Part shown: positions 25,657 to 37,100 of the stretch, piece after piece | How the letters are laid out: each line of letters opens with the position of its first letter | Numbering within the stretch: position 1 is the first letter of the stretch | From: Hyaloscypha bicolor E | Taxonomy: Eukaryota; Ascomycota; Leotiomycetes; Helotiales; Hyaloscyphaceae | Direction: 5' to 3' | DNA: 64,000 nucleotides | Assembly: GCF_002865645.1 (NCBI RefSeq) | Contig: NW_020194554.1 | Coordinates: 186,001 to 250,000, forward strand | Notes under the pieces: generated by a model | Told to the model about the DNA's origin: nothing | The model's input: the letters and a program-made list of their open reading frames with translations, nothing else | The model's database searches: none | Position numbers and translations under genes: made by a program

Positions 25657-28600
25657 ATGGATCCTCTCACTGCCCTCGGTCTGGCAAGCAACATCATCCA
25701 ATTTGTTGATTTTGCAAGCAAGCTCTTCTCTACTACTACGAGGCTGTATGCTTCACAGTCTGGGGCAAGCGCGGAGCATTTGGAGCTGGAAAGTTTGGTT
25801 TCGCATATCAAAAAGCTTGCAGAAGGCGCCAAACCCCGCAATTCCCCAGGCAGCAAGATCAATTCGGATGAGGACAATACTCTGGTAGATTTGGGGAACC
25901 AGTGCGTTGCGGTATCGAGAGAACTGCTGGGGGTACTTAACAGTCTCAAGTTGAAAGGGGACCACACCAGAAGCTGGGACAGCTTTGTTCAAGCACTCAG
26001 AACCGAGTGGAAGAAGGACGACATTGAATCGCTTCAACGGAGACTCGATAGAATGAGTAATCAATTGAATGCGCGTATTTTGCTAGATCAGCAAGCCGAG
26101 GTCGTCTCGAAACTTTATGAGATCGCTTCGGACAATCGTCGTTTAGAGGCCACGAGAACTTGGGAGATTGATTGTCTACGAGAAGACTTTCAAAAGCTTT
26201 TCAAGAAAATTGAAGACGGGCTGCAAAAAGACGGTGCTGAAATCAGGACGTTGGCACAACTTTCTGATGCTGTTGAAAAGGGAGTGGGATACTCTTCTGA
26301 ATTAACGATTCTGGATTTCATCCGCTTCGATACGATAGATGACCGTCAAATCGGAGTTCGAAAAGCGCACGAGCAGACATTCTCATGGATATTTCGCAAT
26401 CGGCCATCACCTAGTCAACCTCCGAATGCCCAAAACTTCGGCAAATGGCTGAAGTCCGATAATACTCTGTTTTGGGTGACGGGAAAGCCGGGCAGGTAAG
26501 AATTCGAGTTTCTCATGGCACAGTACTCTTCACTCTGCACAACTATAAAGCGCAAGAAATCACTCACTTCCCTGATTGTTCCCAAAGTTGTGTTTTTGGG
26601 CGTGATCAATGCTGACTCTCTGACCTCGTAGTGGAAAATCGACACTCATGAAATTCATTTGTGAGCATGAAGACACTGCAACTAATCTGGAAACCTGAGC
26701 GAAGGGACGACAGCTCATAGTTGCACAGTTCTTCTTCTGGAACGCTGGTAGACAAGCTCTGCAGAAATCACAAGAAGGTTTACTCCGGTCAATACTGTAC
26801 CAGATTCTACGTCAAACACCAGATTTGATCCCTTATGCTTCTCCTGCCCTTTGGAAAGCCCTTATCTCAGGGAAATCGCGACTCCCCATAGCGGCACAAT
26901 CGTTATCGACGCCACAGCTCCTTGATGCGTTTCAAGTCGTCTCAACTCACCTCGGGGAGTCAAAAGCTAGATTCTGCTTCTTTATTGACGGAGTAGACGA
27001 GTATGACGGCAAGCCGAATGATATTATCCGACTCATTGAGTTGCTAAAATCAACACTACAAGTCAAGTTGTGCGTATCTAGTCGACCTTGGAACGAATTC
27101 GAGAAAGCCTTCGGTCAAGATCAGCCGATGAAACTATATATGCAGGACTTAACCTCAAACGATATCAGATCGTATATCGCCGACACTCTCGAGAAGGACA
27201 CAGGATTTCAAGAGTTGAAGCAAAGGGACAATCGCTACGGCGATCTTGTTCAAGATATACTCGACGCAGCAAGAGGTATGTTGTTGGGGAGCAATCATCT
27301 CCTTTTTCACATTGTTTTATAATTCTCCCGTAGAATAGTTCTGGCTGCCCGGGAAGATCATATAGCAAGGAATTTCCAAGTCCCCAATTACGTAGGTGTA
27401 GGTGTTGGGGAGAAACTCTTTCCTATTTCAATGTACTGGCTTTTCTGAGACAATTTGTTTTCCTTGTCCCAAGTTTCCTGAGAGCCTGGATCGAGCATCA
27501 CTGACTTCCCCGTTACCTAGGTGTCTTTTTATGGGTCGTTCTTGTTGTGCGATCACTCCTCGAAGGACTTACGAATGCCGATAGGATCGTGGACTTGCAA
27601 AGACGACTCCGGCTTATCCCAACAGATCTCAACGAATATTTTGAACGAATCCTATTTACTGTGGACAATTTTTACAGGAAAGAAACGGCGCAGATGTTTC
27701 AAGTCACCTTGATAGCACGCGACGCTCTGTCACTTATGAGTTACTGGTACATGGATCAAGAGGCCTCATTTCTAGAGAACTTAAAGGCGGGGCCTGTAAG
27801 CAAGGCGATTATCGACGGCCGCCTGGCTCAAATGTGTAAAAGACTCAACGCTTGTTGCAAAGGCCTTCTAGAAGTCCAATCCTTCGAACATCGCGGAGGA
27901 ACCGAGAACTTTTTCAACCTGAAGGTGGATTTCCTTCACCGAACGGTTCGCGACTTTCTTCGAGACCCGGACATGCAGAAAATGCTAGGAAAGTGGGTTG
28001 GCACAGATTTTGATGCCAATATTGCCATCTGTCAATCATTGATTGCCCAGGTCAAAACAGCCCCACAAGACAGAAGTTATTTCGGAACTGGTAACGCAAT
28101 GGCTAGAGTTATCAACCTCTTCTTCGGTCATGCAAATGTGCTGGAAGATAGCCAGTATCCCCTGGCATTAGAGGTCCGCCTTCTTGACGACCTCGTAATT
28201 GCCCTTGCGCAGCATAAGTCTTATCTCGGAAGTGTCTGGACTTTGTTTTCGATCCACGAGAGAAGCAAACAGAACAGTAGTAGAGACCCAGGTTATTTAG
28301 TCTTGGAAGAAGCTGTTCAAAACGGATTTCACCGTTACGTTTCGAAGAAGCTGGGCGAGCGGCCGAGCCTTCCTGTGATTCAACAAGCCGAGCTGCTACG
28401 TTGTGCCTTGTTCCCAGCTGCCTCCTGTCCGGTCTCAGTTCCTCGCTTGCCAATGGTCGTCTTACTTCTTGAAAAGGGTTGTGGTTACCATGGTCCTAAT
28501 TGCGGCTTACATAATCCCTCAAGTGACAAGACGCCATGGATTGCTTTTCTAGAGGCAGAATATGAGAGTCTGCAGACGGGGAGAAGCCTCGAAGATACCT

Positions 28601-28839
28601 TGCCTATCATCAAAGATATGTTGAGCCATGGCGCAGATCTCAACGCGAATTGTTTCCTCGGGGACTTGATGGGCGGAGACCATAAGGCATCCGAGGTCGT
28701 CAGAATGTTGATAACAGACTTTGATGCAAGAGCGCTTGGAGATCTCTTAACTCGGACCACTGACAGTGAGCAACAAAAGTCGGGTAGCAGTCGGCGGAAG
28801 CGGTTCATCTCAATGATATTTAGAGGCAAACGGAAGTAA
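25657..28839 (+). CDS. NACHT (NLR-like) STAND protein with in-frame TGA
   Basis: Exons 25657-26495, 26632-27275 and 27521-28839 span 934 codons. The N-terminal helical domain begins MDPLTALGLASNIIQFVDFA, the signature start of SesA/NACHT_N-type domains of fungal STAND proteins. The NACHT core follows: Walker A GKPGSGKSTLMKF, split by intron 1 inside the Ser codon, Walker B FCFFIDGVDEYDG, and sensor CVSSRPWNEFEKAF. After intron 2 comes VFLWVVLVVRSLLEGL and a long DUF7791-like region (DLNEYFERILFTVDNFYRK, LHRTVRDFLRDPDM). The C-terminus has a weak ankyrin-like stretch (MLSHGADLNANC). Codon 302 (26696-26698) is TGA where relatives have Trp (NLETxAKGRQLIV). A 60-nt GTGAGC...CATAG segment at 26661-26720 containing the TGA could be spliced out in frame. 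Fungal NLRs act in non-self recognition and cell death. The specific role is unknown. Confidence 0.85.
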
Positions 28840-29871
28840 AGTGAGGACATTCACGTATGGCGTATTGTTTACACCGTTCCCTCCCCCCAAGGGCTAGCCT
28901 CGGTGCTACACCGGCGTCTATTGTTTCAGTACATAGGTTCTTTCGTTGGATAGTTTGACAAGTATTTTGTTGGGGCAAAAGGGGACTCTATACACTTTGA
29001 CTTTGGGCCACTGAAAAGTAAGTGTGGCTTCCCCCTCTCTCCCTTGTCCAACGCAAAGAGGGTTCAAGGAATAAATAGCCACGTGCTGTTGAGCTCTTTT
29101 ATCCTTAATAGCGCTGGGCGAATCGAAACTTACTCATGCGAAGTATATGAAGAATCCTGGGTCACTTTTTTCACTCCTCACACTGGAAATGTTCAACGCA
29201 TTTATAGTCTTTAACGCCTAATGAATCTCCGACAGGTTCTTCCCCGTCTTACAATCAAACCGGTAGGGTTGGCTTATGGCCATATACAACATAACTATCA
29301 TCAACATTAGCAGAATAGTGCGAGGCATGAGAGAATGAATTTACATGGGAACACAAATATGGACTCTACCGACTAAGGTTTGCCATTCTTTCGTCGAACT
29401 CAATAATCTGGTGATGGACTCAAACTATCGCGAAGAATTCTCTTCAGTTTCAAATCCTGAGGACAATGGCCATGCGCAATTGATCACGTGCCTCGAGACA
29501 AAATTAAGGCTCTCCCGCTCACTTGAAAGCCTTGGCTGATATTTCCGAAATGGAAGAAATGCTTGTCATTATCCATGGGTCAGGCTGGATGACATCTGCA
29601 GAGTTCGAAGATTCAATTCAAGGGCATGTCAACAATCTCACCGAAATGCAAAAATCTCTCCTCTCTGGGAGCCGTGCTATTAAACCCGCGGACCCTACTT
29701 CGGAGTCCTGAGCGATCTCCATAGTAACTTAGCCCAAATATGTATTCCTTATTTTGCTGCGTATCCTTAGTCCTTGAATTCTATTGAGCTTAATCTTGAT
29801 TCCTCTTGGGTAAGCACAAGTAATGGAAGTCGACATTCGCTGCTCCCAAGCGAGATCCATCGAGAGCTACT
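28840..29871. other. Intergenic region with a doubtful coding stretch
   Basis: Within it, 29345-29711 holds two short protein-like stretches in different frames (VELNNLVMDSNYREEF; then MEEMLVIIHGSGWMTSAEFE to SES at 29711). No family is recognised and no good intron joins them, so a decayed fragment or chance is likely. The rest is UTR-like. Confidence 0.35.
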
Positions 29872-32800
29872 CTAAGCAGAAAATTTGGCCCATCGCAAAC
29901 CGACCGCAACAGCGATAACCGGCAGGACACTCACGATCTCACCCACTCCTGCAAAGGCGGGCGGGACGCGGAAGTTGACGAATGCCCCAGCGGCCAGCAA
30001 GATGGCGAACAGGTTGTAAACGAATGACCAGGCGAAGTTGAACACAATGCGGCGCAGTGCCTTGCGAGATAGCTCCATGAGCACAAGCACGCCGCGAAGG
30101 TCTGCACGCATCAAGACAACGTCTGCGGCACTGCGAGCGACATCTGTGCCTTCCCTCATGTGAATACCAATGTCAGCGGAAGCGAGAGCAATTGCGTCGT
30201 TGGTGCCGTCGCCGAGGAAGAAGACGGTGGAGTTTGCAGAGGAGGTCTTTAGTGTCTGGATGTAAGCCTGCTTGTCTGCTGGTGAACAACGGGACAGAGC
30301 ATTCAACGACGGGATCCCCAGGTTTTCAGCAGTTTTCTGAACAGCGCCTGTTTCATCACCGCTGACAATGCTAACGGAAATTCCTTTAGCTTGAAGAGTT
30401 GAGACGACGTACGCGGCTTCAGGGCGAAGAGTGTCTTGAAGCGCATAGATAGCTCGAAGAGTGTCGTTGACCGTGAAGCAAAGGACTGTTGAACCAAAAG
30501 TGAGAAACTGCTGTACCTTCGATGAGGGAGTAGCTTGAGTCCACGATGCATTCCCGGCGCGAATCTCGGTGCCATTCCAGTTACCGAGAACGCCCTTCCC
30601 TGGGAGAGACTTGATATCGAGAACGGTAGCCGGGGACACGTCAAGGGATTGTAAGTGCTCAGTGATCGCCTGAGATACGGGATGCTTGATTCCATATACC
30701 AACCCAAGCAAGATTGGCTTAACATCTGTCGTTAGACCGTCAATATAATTGCTTTCTTCCACATTCAAACGTCCAGTAGTTAGCGTGCCCGTCTTGTCGA
30801 AAACAACATGGGTAACATTCTTAGCGGCCTCGATGGTATCTGCTGTCTTGAAGATGACTCCCTTTTCTGCAGCAACGCCTCCAGCAATTACTATAACCAT
30901 AGGCACAGCCAAACCAATTGCGCATGGGCATGAGATGATCAAAACGGCAATAGAATAAGTCACCGCCTGGACAGTGGCATCTGAGCTGCTTCTTTTTTGG
31001 ATGGCGATACCGACAGCAATCCAGATGACAAACGTGACGATGGCGATGGCTGCAACAACTGGTACGAAATATCCAGTAATACGGTCGGCCAACGCTTGTG
31101 TCTTCGGCTTGGATAGTTTTGCCTCGTCAACCATATTGGCAATAGTACTGATAGTATTGTCGGCGCAAAGCCGAGTCAATCGAATATCCAAGGTACCTGA
31201 ACCGTTGACGGAGCCAGCAACAACAGGCGAGCCCTTACTCTTCGCCACCGGGCTCGACTCTCCTGTAATCATTGACTCGTTGATTTCTGAGCTTCCCGAG
31301 ATGACGGTGCCATCAGTTACAACTTTTGCTTCAGGCATAACGCGGAAGATGTCACCATACTGAAGAAGTCGTACATCAATGTCCCGGGTACTTGTGCCAT
31401 CGCTCTCGACTAGCATGGCTGTAGATTGCTGCAATGAGCGGATAGCAATGGACTCTATGGCCTTCTGTCGTGCCAGGGCGGTGATGAATCTGCCTAACAT
31501 GATCAGGGTGACCAGTAAAGTGCTCGTTTCAAAGAATTCGCCTGTTGACAGCGGCTTGCCTGTAATTAGCATGGCGAAAGCGACGACTGAGAAAATATAG
31601 GCGACGCTAGTACTCAAGACGATGAGAAGATCCATCTCAATGACCCGTGCAAATATCAAACTCTTCAAGGCGGCAGGGTAGAAAGGGCCTGCAATGAATA
31701 TCTGTATAATAGTTGCCAATGCTAGTGATGTAGAGCCATAGGCGATCTCTCGTTCTGGGAGGGGGGCCCAAGCTAGAACCAAGACAGGCACGGTGAGGCA
31801 TGCGGATATGAGAGTTGCCAACCCCCCTTGCCACACATGCTTATTGCCTGCCGAGATCGATGGATCTAGACGATGAGGCGCTAGCTTTAGCTGCTGATCA
31901 AAAGCTGATTTAACAATGTCTCGAGCTCCAATGATTTGAGGTTCGTAAGTGATCTTGAAAGTCGCATTAGTAGTAGGATCGATGCTCAATACACCTGGTG
32001 GCAGTTGTTGAAGTAAGATCTCCTGAACGCCAGGCGAGAGAACCTCCAGTTCGTGGCCATCCTTGGAAAGCTTCTGGCATTCGAAGCCTGTTGCTCTCTG
32101 GAGTCGTGCCACCGCTCCGTCGATGGAGGTTTGAGTCGTATTGAGATCAAATTCAGCACGCGACAAAACTAGGCTGGTTTTAATTTTCGAGACACCACGT
32201 ATATTGGCGAGAGTTCGTTCGAGCTTCGTCTCGCAACCAGTGCAGGTCATTCCTTGAATACTAAGAACAACATGCTCAGCACCCAAGGCTCCCTTTTCCA
32301 GGTCGAGGTTGACCTCGGAAGCTGTTATCCCCAAAATCTCTTTCTCCTTCGAGCATGAACCGCCAGAGCAGCAATCACCCGATGTTGCCCCAATTAACGC
32401 CGGCTTCGCCCTCTCGTTGCAGCATATCTTGGCACACGAGGTTGCCGATGACCCTGGCTCAGCTGGCTTCTTGCAAGGATCAAGAGGGGATACAGAGCAG
32501 CAGCTATCGCCCTTTGCGCTTCTCAATGACATTGGAAATGAAAGAGAGCTGTAGGTCCTGGCACCAGATCGACGGGTCCCGCATTGAGCATTTTGTCCTT
32601 TCGCACAGCATGATTCGAGGTTCAAGGCAAAAAGCGCACGGCAAATGCATCCAAGTGCCTCAAGAGTCGGTTGGAAGCGGCTCATGGCTGACTGCAAGTG
32701 ACGCTGGCATGGTCGTTTCTCGGATTTCGCAGATTTGGGAGTTTTCGTACAGCAATCGTCACCCTTCTCTATGTTGTATTGGTGAAGTGGACAGGAGAGT

Positions 32801-33224
32801 AGGGATTGAAACTTACGAGAATCCTTGCACCCACTCGAAATGGTAGCACAGTCGTTGTCAGAGCCACACGAGTTCTCGCACTCGCGAACAGCGATGCGAA
32901 CCACACAGGATTCTTTGAGTATACTGTAGTATTACTATTGTTACACTAGAATTGGTTGTTGGTATAGGCCAACTTACCGTCACAGCAAGGCTGTCCCGGG
33001 CTCGGAGCGTTGTTGCACTCAGTGCAAGGACTGGCCGTCTTTTCATTCTTCACGGGTTTCTGAGCTTCAGCTTCGACTGCGGGCTCGACTTGATCCCCAT
33101 CGCAGCAAGTCTCTCCATCTCCCGGCTTGGATACTGAAGAACACTCTTCGACGGGCGCCAACGCGGTTGCCACGCTTGTCTCAGAGAGGCGGCCCTGTTT
33201 GCCATTACAACAGGACGGAGACAT
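29872..33224 (-). CDS. Copper-transporting P1B-type ATPase, Cys-rich N-terminus
   Basis: Exons 33224-32978 and 32912-29872 give 1095 aa. A further in-frame 48-nt intron (GTAAGT...ACATAG, within about 32760-32820) would give 1079. The first 290 residues carry many Cys pairs (SCC, TCC, PCC, DCC, SCC, ICC). One heavy-metal-associated domain follows with GMTCTGCETK near residue 303, then membrane helices, the phosphatase loop TGES (about 632), the transport-site CPC (about 744, ISCPCAIGLAVP), phosphorylation DKTGTLT (about 787), a His-Pro pair (KHPVSQAI), and the hinge GDGTNDAIALA (about 984), with two closing helices. CPC plus HMA indicates Cu(I)/Ag(I) export or delivery to Golgi cuproenzymes. 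The Cys-rich tail suggests a role in copper buffering or resistance (inference). All catalytic motifs are intact. Confidence 0.94.
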
Positions 33225-33372
33225 GGTCGAGGTGCGACACGACGTGTTCCAAAGATTAGTTTTTGGGTTTTTGGGTTTGTGAAATCGCGATTTTGCTCCA
33301 GACACGGTTTCGGTGTTCTCGCTAGAAGGGTTCACCCGCCAACCGCCGCCCAAACTGGGAAAGACTAAAACG

Positions 33373-33428
<56 letters not shown>

Positions 33429-34007
33429 TCTCTCCTTCTCTTACTAACCAGGTTGTCGGGCTGTTTATTAACACAACCCCATTTAATTAGTATCGAGGAC
33501 GAAGGAGAGAATTTCATTTTAATATTCTTGGCTAGTACTGTACATAGAATTTGACGTCTTAAGACGTCTTTCTATATTTTGATGGACGACTTCCATTTCG
33601 GAACTTCTTGCGTAATATATGGGACATCGCTACTCTTGCCATTCCCATTTTGGAATACTATTTTTCATTGTAATTTGTCGCGAGAAGGGGGGAGCTACTG
33701 ACATGGATGCCTGTACTTAGCTGGAAGAGTCAAAGCCTAGGAAATTCAACGTCTTTGTCACTCTTTGGTTCCAAATATTCAAGGCTAGTAGGACTATCTA
33801 CTCAAAAAGATAATTTTACATCCCAATTCAAATTCCAAGTTCTCCCACTCTTCTGGCTGCTTCTTTAGCATCTCTCACAGCATACCACTTTCTTCCAATA
33901 ACGCTATCACAAGTAAATCCCCGCAAACCACTAGAATTTGTATGGCTTCCTGCCTCTTCTAGATCCATACTAACAAATACCTGATGCTGACTCTTCTGTG
34001 CCGCTTT
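33225..34007. promoter_or_regulatory. Copper ATPase upstream region with poly-C and palindrome
   Basis: This holds the promoter of the ATPase. It contains a 54-nt C run (33373-33426) followed by a CT-rich stretch, and a perfect 16-bp palindrome GACGTCTTAAGACGTC at 33553-33568. No coding sequence is supported. Confidence 0.45.
33373..33426 (+). repeat. Homopolymer of 54 C
   Basis: Uninterrupted C from 33373 to 33426, then TCTCTCTCC. It lies about 150 bp upstream of the ATPase start codon. Such a run is exceptional in fungal DNA and may mark an assembly problem. Confidence 0.9.
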
Positions 34008-35162
34008 CTAGATCTTATCCATCCTGACCTCGTCAGATTTTAGTAATCTCAGTTCGTAGAAGTTATATATCAATTGGTCCAGCCGGACCCATGTGAAACC
34101 CTGATATCCTTCTTCGTATTCGCGACCCGGCACCGGAAAGTCTGCTTCAAATGCAAGGACACGCATATTGTCCCAGCCTACTGATGCAGGTTGCAATCCG
34201 TCTTCGACAATAGACTCAATGCAAATGGGGTCAATAAGAAGAAAAGTGTTCGTGAGAAATCCTGCTTTAGCAATTCCGTCCTTGAAATGCCCTGTATATG
34301 TTATTGTGGGAGTGACATCGTCCCTTTTTTGGTATTCCTGCGGGTCTCTCAAGATTTCCTGAAAGGCTTTGCGAAGTATAACACCATTTGGGTAGTCATT
34401 GTCGCTTTCGAGGTTTGTTATTGGTGCAAGGATATTATTCGGCGCATTGTAAGGAAACCAACCCCACTTTGTGTCAATGATGTCTTTTGACCCGTTGTAC
34501 ATGAGTGCGTGGCGGAAGAACCCATCCTTGGTACACTCGAAATGATCAAGTCGTTGTGGGTTAAATTTCTGAACAGCGGCATCGTAAAGGCATATAAATC
34601 CCCAACTCTTCTTCTCTTGTTGATACAGATGTTGAATCCATTCTTTGGCATCCGGCAAGACTAGATTTGCTGCAGCGCGCAGCGTCTGACTTCTTGCCTC
34701 AATGTTACGCTTCGCACCTTCCATACTCCCAATCTTGAAAGTAACCTCATAAGATGCTTCCCCTTCCCACCCGTCAAGAAATTCTTGTTGACCTTCTGGG
34801 CCTGACTTCCTAAAAGCATCCATCAAGATATGGGTTTCCGTGATCGTTCTCGGTGTCCAGAACCGATCTGACAAGATCTTGAGTTCTTCCTGGGTAAGAT
34901 TTTCACGGCTTGATTTCGCTTTCTCGATGAGCTGTTCGCGTGAGAGAATGGTTGCTGCACGAATGTTGGATGTTTCTAGGTCCTCGGTTGGGAGATCAAG
35001 GAATAGACGACGCTCAAATTCTGTCAACGTAGGTGGTGAGGCGAGACTTTTCTGCTTGAGCAATGGCCAGGCGGCAACGAAGTCTTGAAGAGGTGTGATG
35101 TTTCGTAACACTCTCATTGAGCTTGCCAGCATTGGCTCAACTGCGGCGGTGGGAGATGCCAT
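34008..35162 (-). CDS. Conserved-looking hypothetical fungal protein
   Basis: A single exon of 384 aa starts at the ATG at 35162 (MASPTAAVEPML). The frame runs ten codons further to a non-ATG codon. I do not recognise a domain. Features: an N-terminal helical part (TPLQDFVAAWPLLKQ, LTQEELKILSDRFW), a central WGFICLYDAAVQKFNPQRLD block, and a C-terminal block rich in aromatic residues (KWGWFPYNAPNN, GFTWVRLDQLIYNFYELRLL). There is no signal peptide, transmembrane segment or Cys cluster, so a soluble protein is likely. Codon use and length support a real gene. No homologous context is seen in the neighbours. Confidence 0.75.
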   Translation of the reverse strand: MASPTAAVEPMLASSMRVLRNITPLQDFVAAWPLLKQKSLASPPTLTEFERRLFLDLPTEDLETSNIRAATILSREQLIEKAKSSRENLTQEELKILSDRFWTPRTITETHILMDAFRKSGPEGQQEFLDGWEGEASYEVTFKIGSMEGAKRNIEARSQTLRAAANLVLPDAKEWIQHLYQQEKKSWGFICLYDAAVQKFNPQRLDHFECTKDGFFRHALMYNGSKDIIDTKWGWFPYNAPNNILAPITNLESDNDYPNGVILRKAFQEILRDPQEYQKRDDVTPTITYTGHFKDGIAKAGFLTNTFLLIDPICIESIVEDGLQPASVGWDNMRVLAFEADFPVPGREYEEGYQGFTWVRLDQLIYNFYELRLLKSDEVRMDKI

Positions 35163-36155
35163 GTGGGTTGGGTACGAGGAGGATGCTTCCAAACTGGGAT
35201 GCGGCGGAAGGAAGTTCAGAGTGAAAAGGTGTAGGAAATAGGTTAAGGATCAGAAGGTTCTCAGCAGTTGTTGCGGTACATGGGCTCATAGATGGAAATT
35301 GATTGATTGATTGATTAATTATCTCATACACCTGGTGCACGCTTCCAGGAGCTTGGTCAGCCGCTAAGGTTACAGCAACTTGTAACGAGCTTGCACACTA
35401 CGGAAAGCCGTAAGGATCACTCGTCAAAGTGGTTTCGACTCGAACTTTTAACTTATGAATCGGCACGTGACGTGCTCACCCACCTAAAATCGTAAACGCC
35501 TATCCACCACGCCTATGTAACCAATGAGATATGCTTATGTCTTGTACTCAGTAGACGGTCACTTTACTTCCGTAAATATGAGTGGCAATTTAAGCGAGCC
35601 CGCCAGCGCAGGTCTCTGGGGCTTCCATTTCAGGAAACCTGTGTAGGTCGCTTAAGGCCCTGTTTCGCAACTTTTGAATGCTACAGTGGAAAGAAATGCG
35701 CGAGAGGGTGGGTGGAGGTCAAATTTTGTAATATATCATATTTTGCATGCCTTTGATCCATAATATGATGGATTTCTTGTTAAATCTCTCTTAAATATCT
35801 GGTGGAATATTTGCTATCGCGGGTTTTTTAAAAGAGTGTTGCGTTTCTCAGAATCTCATAATGGTTGTTTGATATTTGGGTTTAATAGTCGCTCGGCATC
35901 CAAAGTCGTTTCAGCTCGACAACTTAGAGCGATGGGAACTTTCTGCTTTTTATAAGCGTGAATGGCCTTATCCCTATTATGCTGACGCTTTATATGATGA
36001 TTAAATTTGCTCTGTGATACCTCACTGAACGCTATATCCCCAATATTTAGCCGAAAATATCTCAGATCACCTAGTACCACCCCCACTTTAGGAGGTTCCC
36101 CCACCTTAACAGCCAAAGACCGAGAAACAAACGGCGTCATCTTCCTTCCCATCGA
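35163..36155. other. Intergenic region with short ATTG repeat
   Basis: A tetranucleotide repeat (ATTG, four units plus one variant) lies at 35298-35317, in the likely 5' region of the preceding minus-strand gene. Otherwise this is AT-rich spacer, with no supported gene. Confidence 0.45.
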
Positions 36156-37100
36156 TCATACAACAAAATCGGAAAGAGGCACAACGATAACCTCATATTC
36201 AGCTCCTCCACAGCAGCACGCCAACAATATCGCAATCGGTATCAGAACAACTGCGAGCAAAAGCGCCACAAAACCGATAAACAAAATGGGATTCGACAAC
36301 AGCCGACACCCAAAAGCCCCTGCCAGCAACCAAACTCCAAGGCCGAAACTCACGGGCCAGTTTATTGGATCCACGTTTGGTGTAGCAGCATAGGCGCCCG
36401 CGATTTCGTTCCTAAAGATGGAGTAAATCATGCACAAGGCAGAGAAGAGCGCACAGGCATCGAAGGCGAGAAAAATGAGTAGGATTTTACTGAAACCTGA
36501 CTCGAGGGAGAGGCTGAGAGGGATGAAAGAAAAGCTGAGGATAACAGAAAGAATCAGGATGGCGCCGACAGCGTCTGAGAGGCGGCGAACAAGAGAGTGG
36601 TTGATGGACGCTGCGCTGGTGAATTCAGACGTGTTGGAAGGCGCGATATCGGCAAAGGTAGCTGCGGAGATGTTGAATGAATGTAGGAAGTTGCGCTGAC
36701 AGTTTATGGTTTTATTCGTCGACCGACAAACGCCTGGTTGCACGTTAACAGTTGTCCTGACGAACTGGAGCAGAAGTGTGGTGGTGGTAAGTGTGAGGAT
36801 ACAGGCGAAACGGTACTAACCAGAAAGCCCAAACATGTAGATGTCCGGCACAGTACTAAAATTGCATGATGTGCAGTTGCTATCCATAGCATGCGTTAAG
36901 TTAGGGCCATCTGCTCGGTACAAATAATATTTCGATTCGGATGAAGTTCGACACCCTGATAATACGCAGATGGTTAAGCCTATTGCACCTAGCAAAGAGG
37001 TCAGCTAGTGTCAGTATCTGATAATCGAGAATAATAATGAGTGCCTCCACCTACCCAGATTGAATAGAAGGAACCAAGGATGAGAGGCAGAGAACTTCAT
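36156..37100 (-). CDS. SUR7/PalI-like four-helix membrane protein
   Basis: Exons 37100-37055, 36988-36821 and 36733-36156 give 263 aa. The N-terminus MKFSASHPWFLLFNL continues across intron 1 into GAIGLTICVLSGCRTS, forming the first membrane helix. A long extracellular loop follows with paired Cys (DSNCTSCNFSTVPDIYMFGL, then GVCRSTN, TINCQRN) and N-glycosylation sequons. Three more helices follow (AVGAILILSVILSFSFIPL, ILLIFLAFDACALFSALCMI, and a Val/Leu/Ile-rich last one). This one-loop-three topology with a W/G-x-C loop is that of the SUR7/PalI family (plasma-membrane eisosome-associated or pH-sensing proteins). Intron 2 uses GTTAGT and an unusual but in-phase acceptor CAACCAG preceded by the branch GTTAAC. 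Family call by topology rather than a diagnostic motif. Confidence 0.75.

Noticed and set aside
25657..29871. A linked effector gene beside the NLR (NLR plus HET/lipase/HeLo module)
   Set aside because: The only neighbouring candidate (29345-29711) is two short out-of-frame stretches with no recognisable domain, so a two-gene system is not supported.
34008..35192. Longer start for the 384-aa protein
   Set aside because: The extra ten codons begin with TTG. The first ATG in frame is at 35162.
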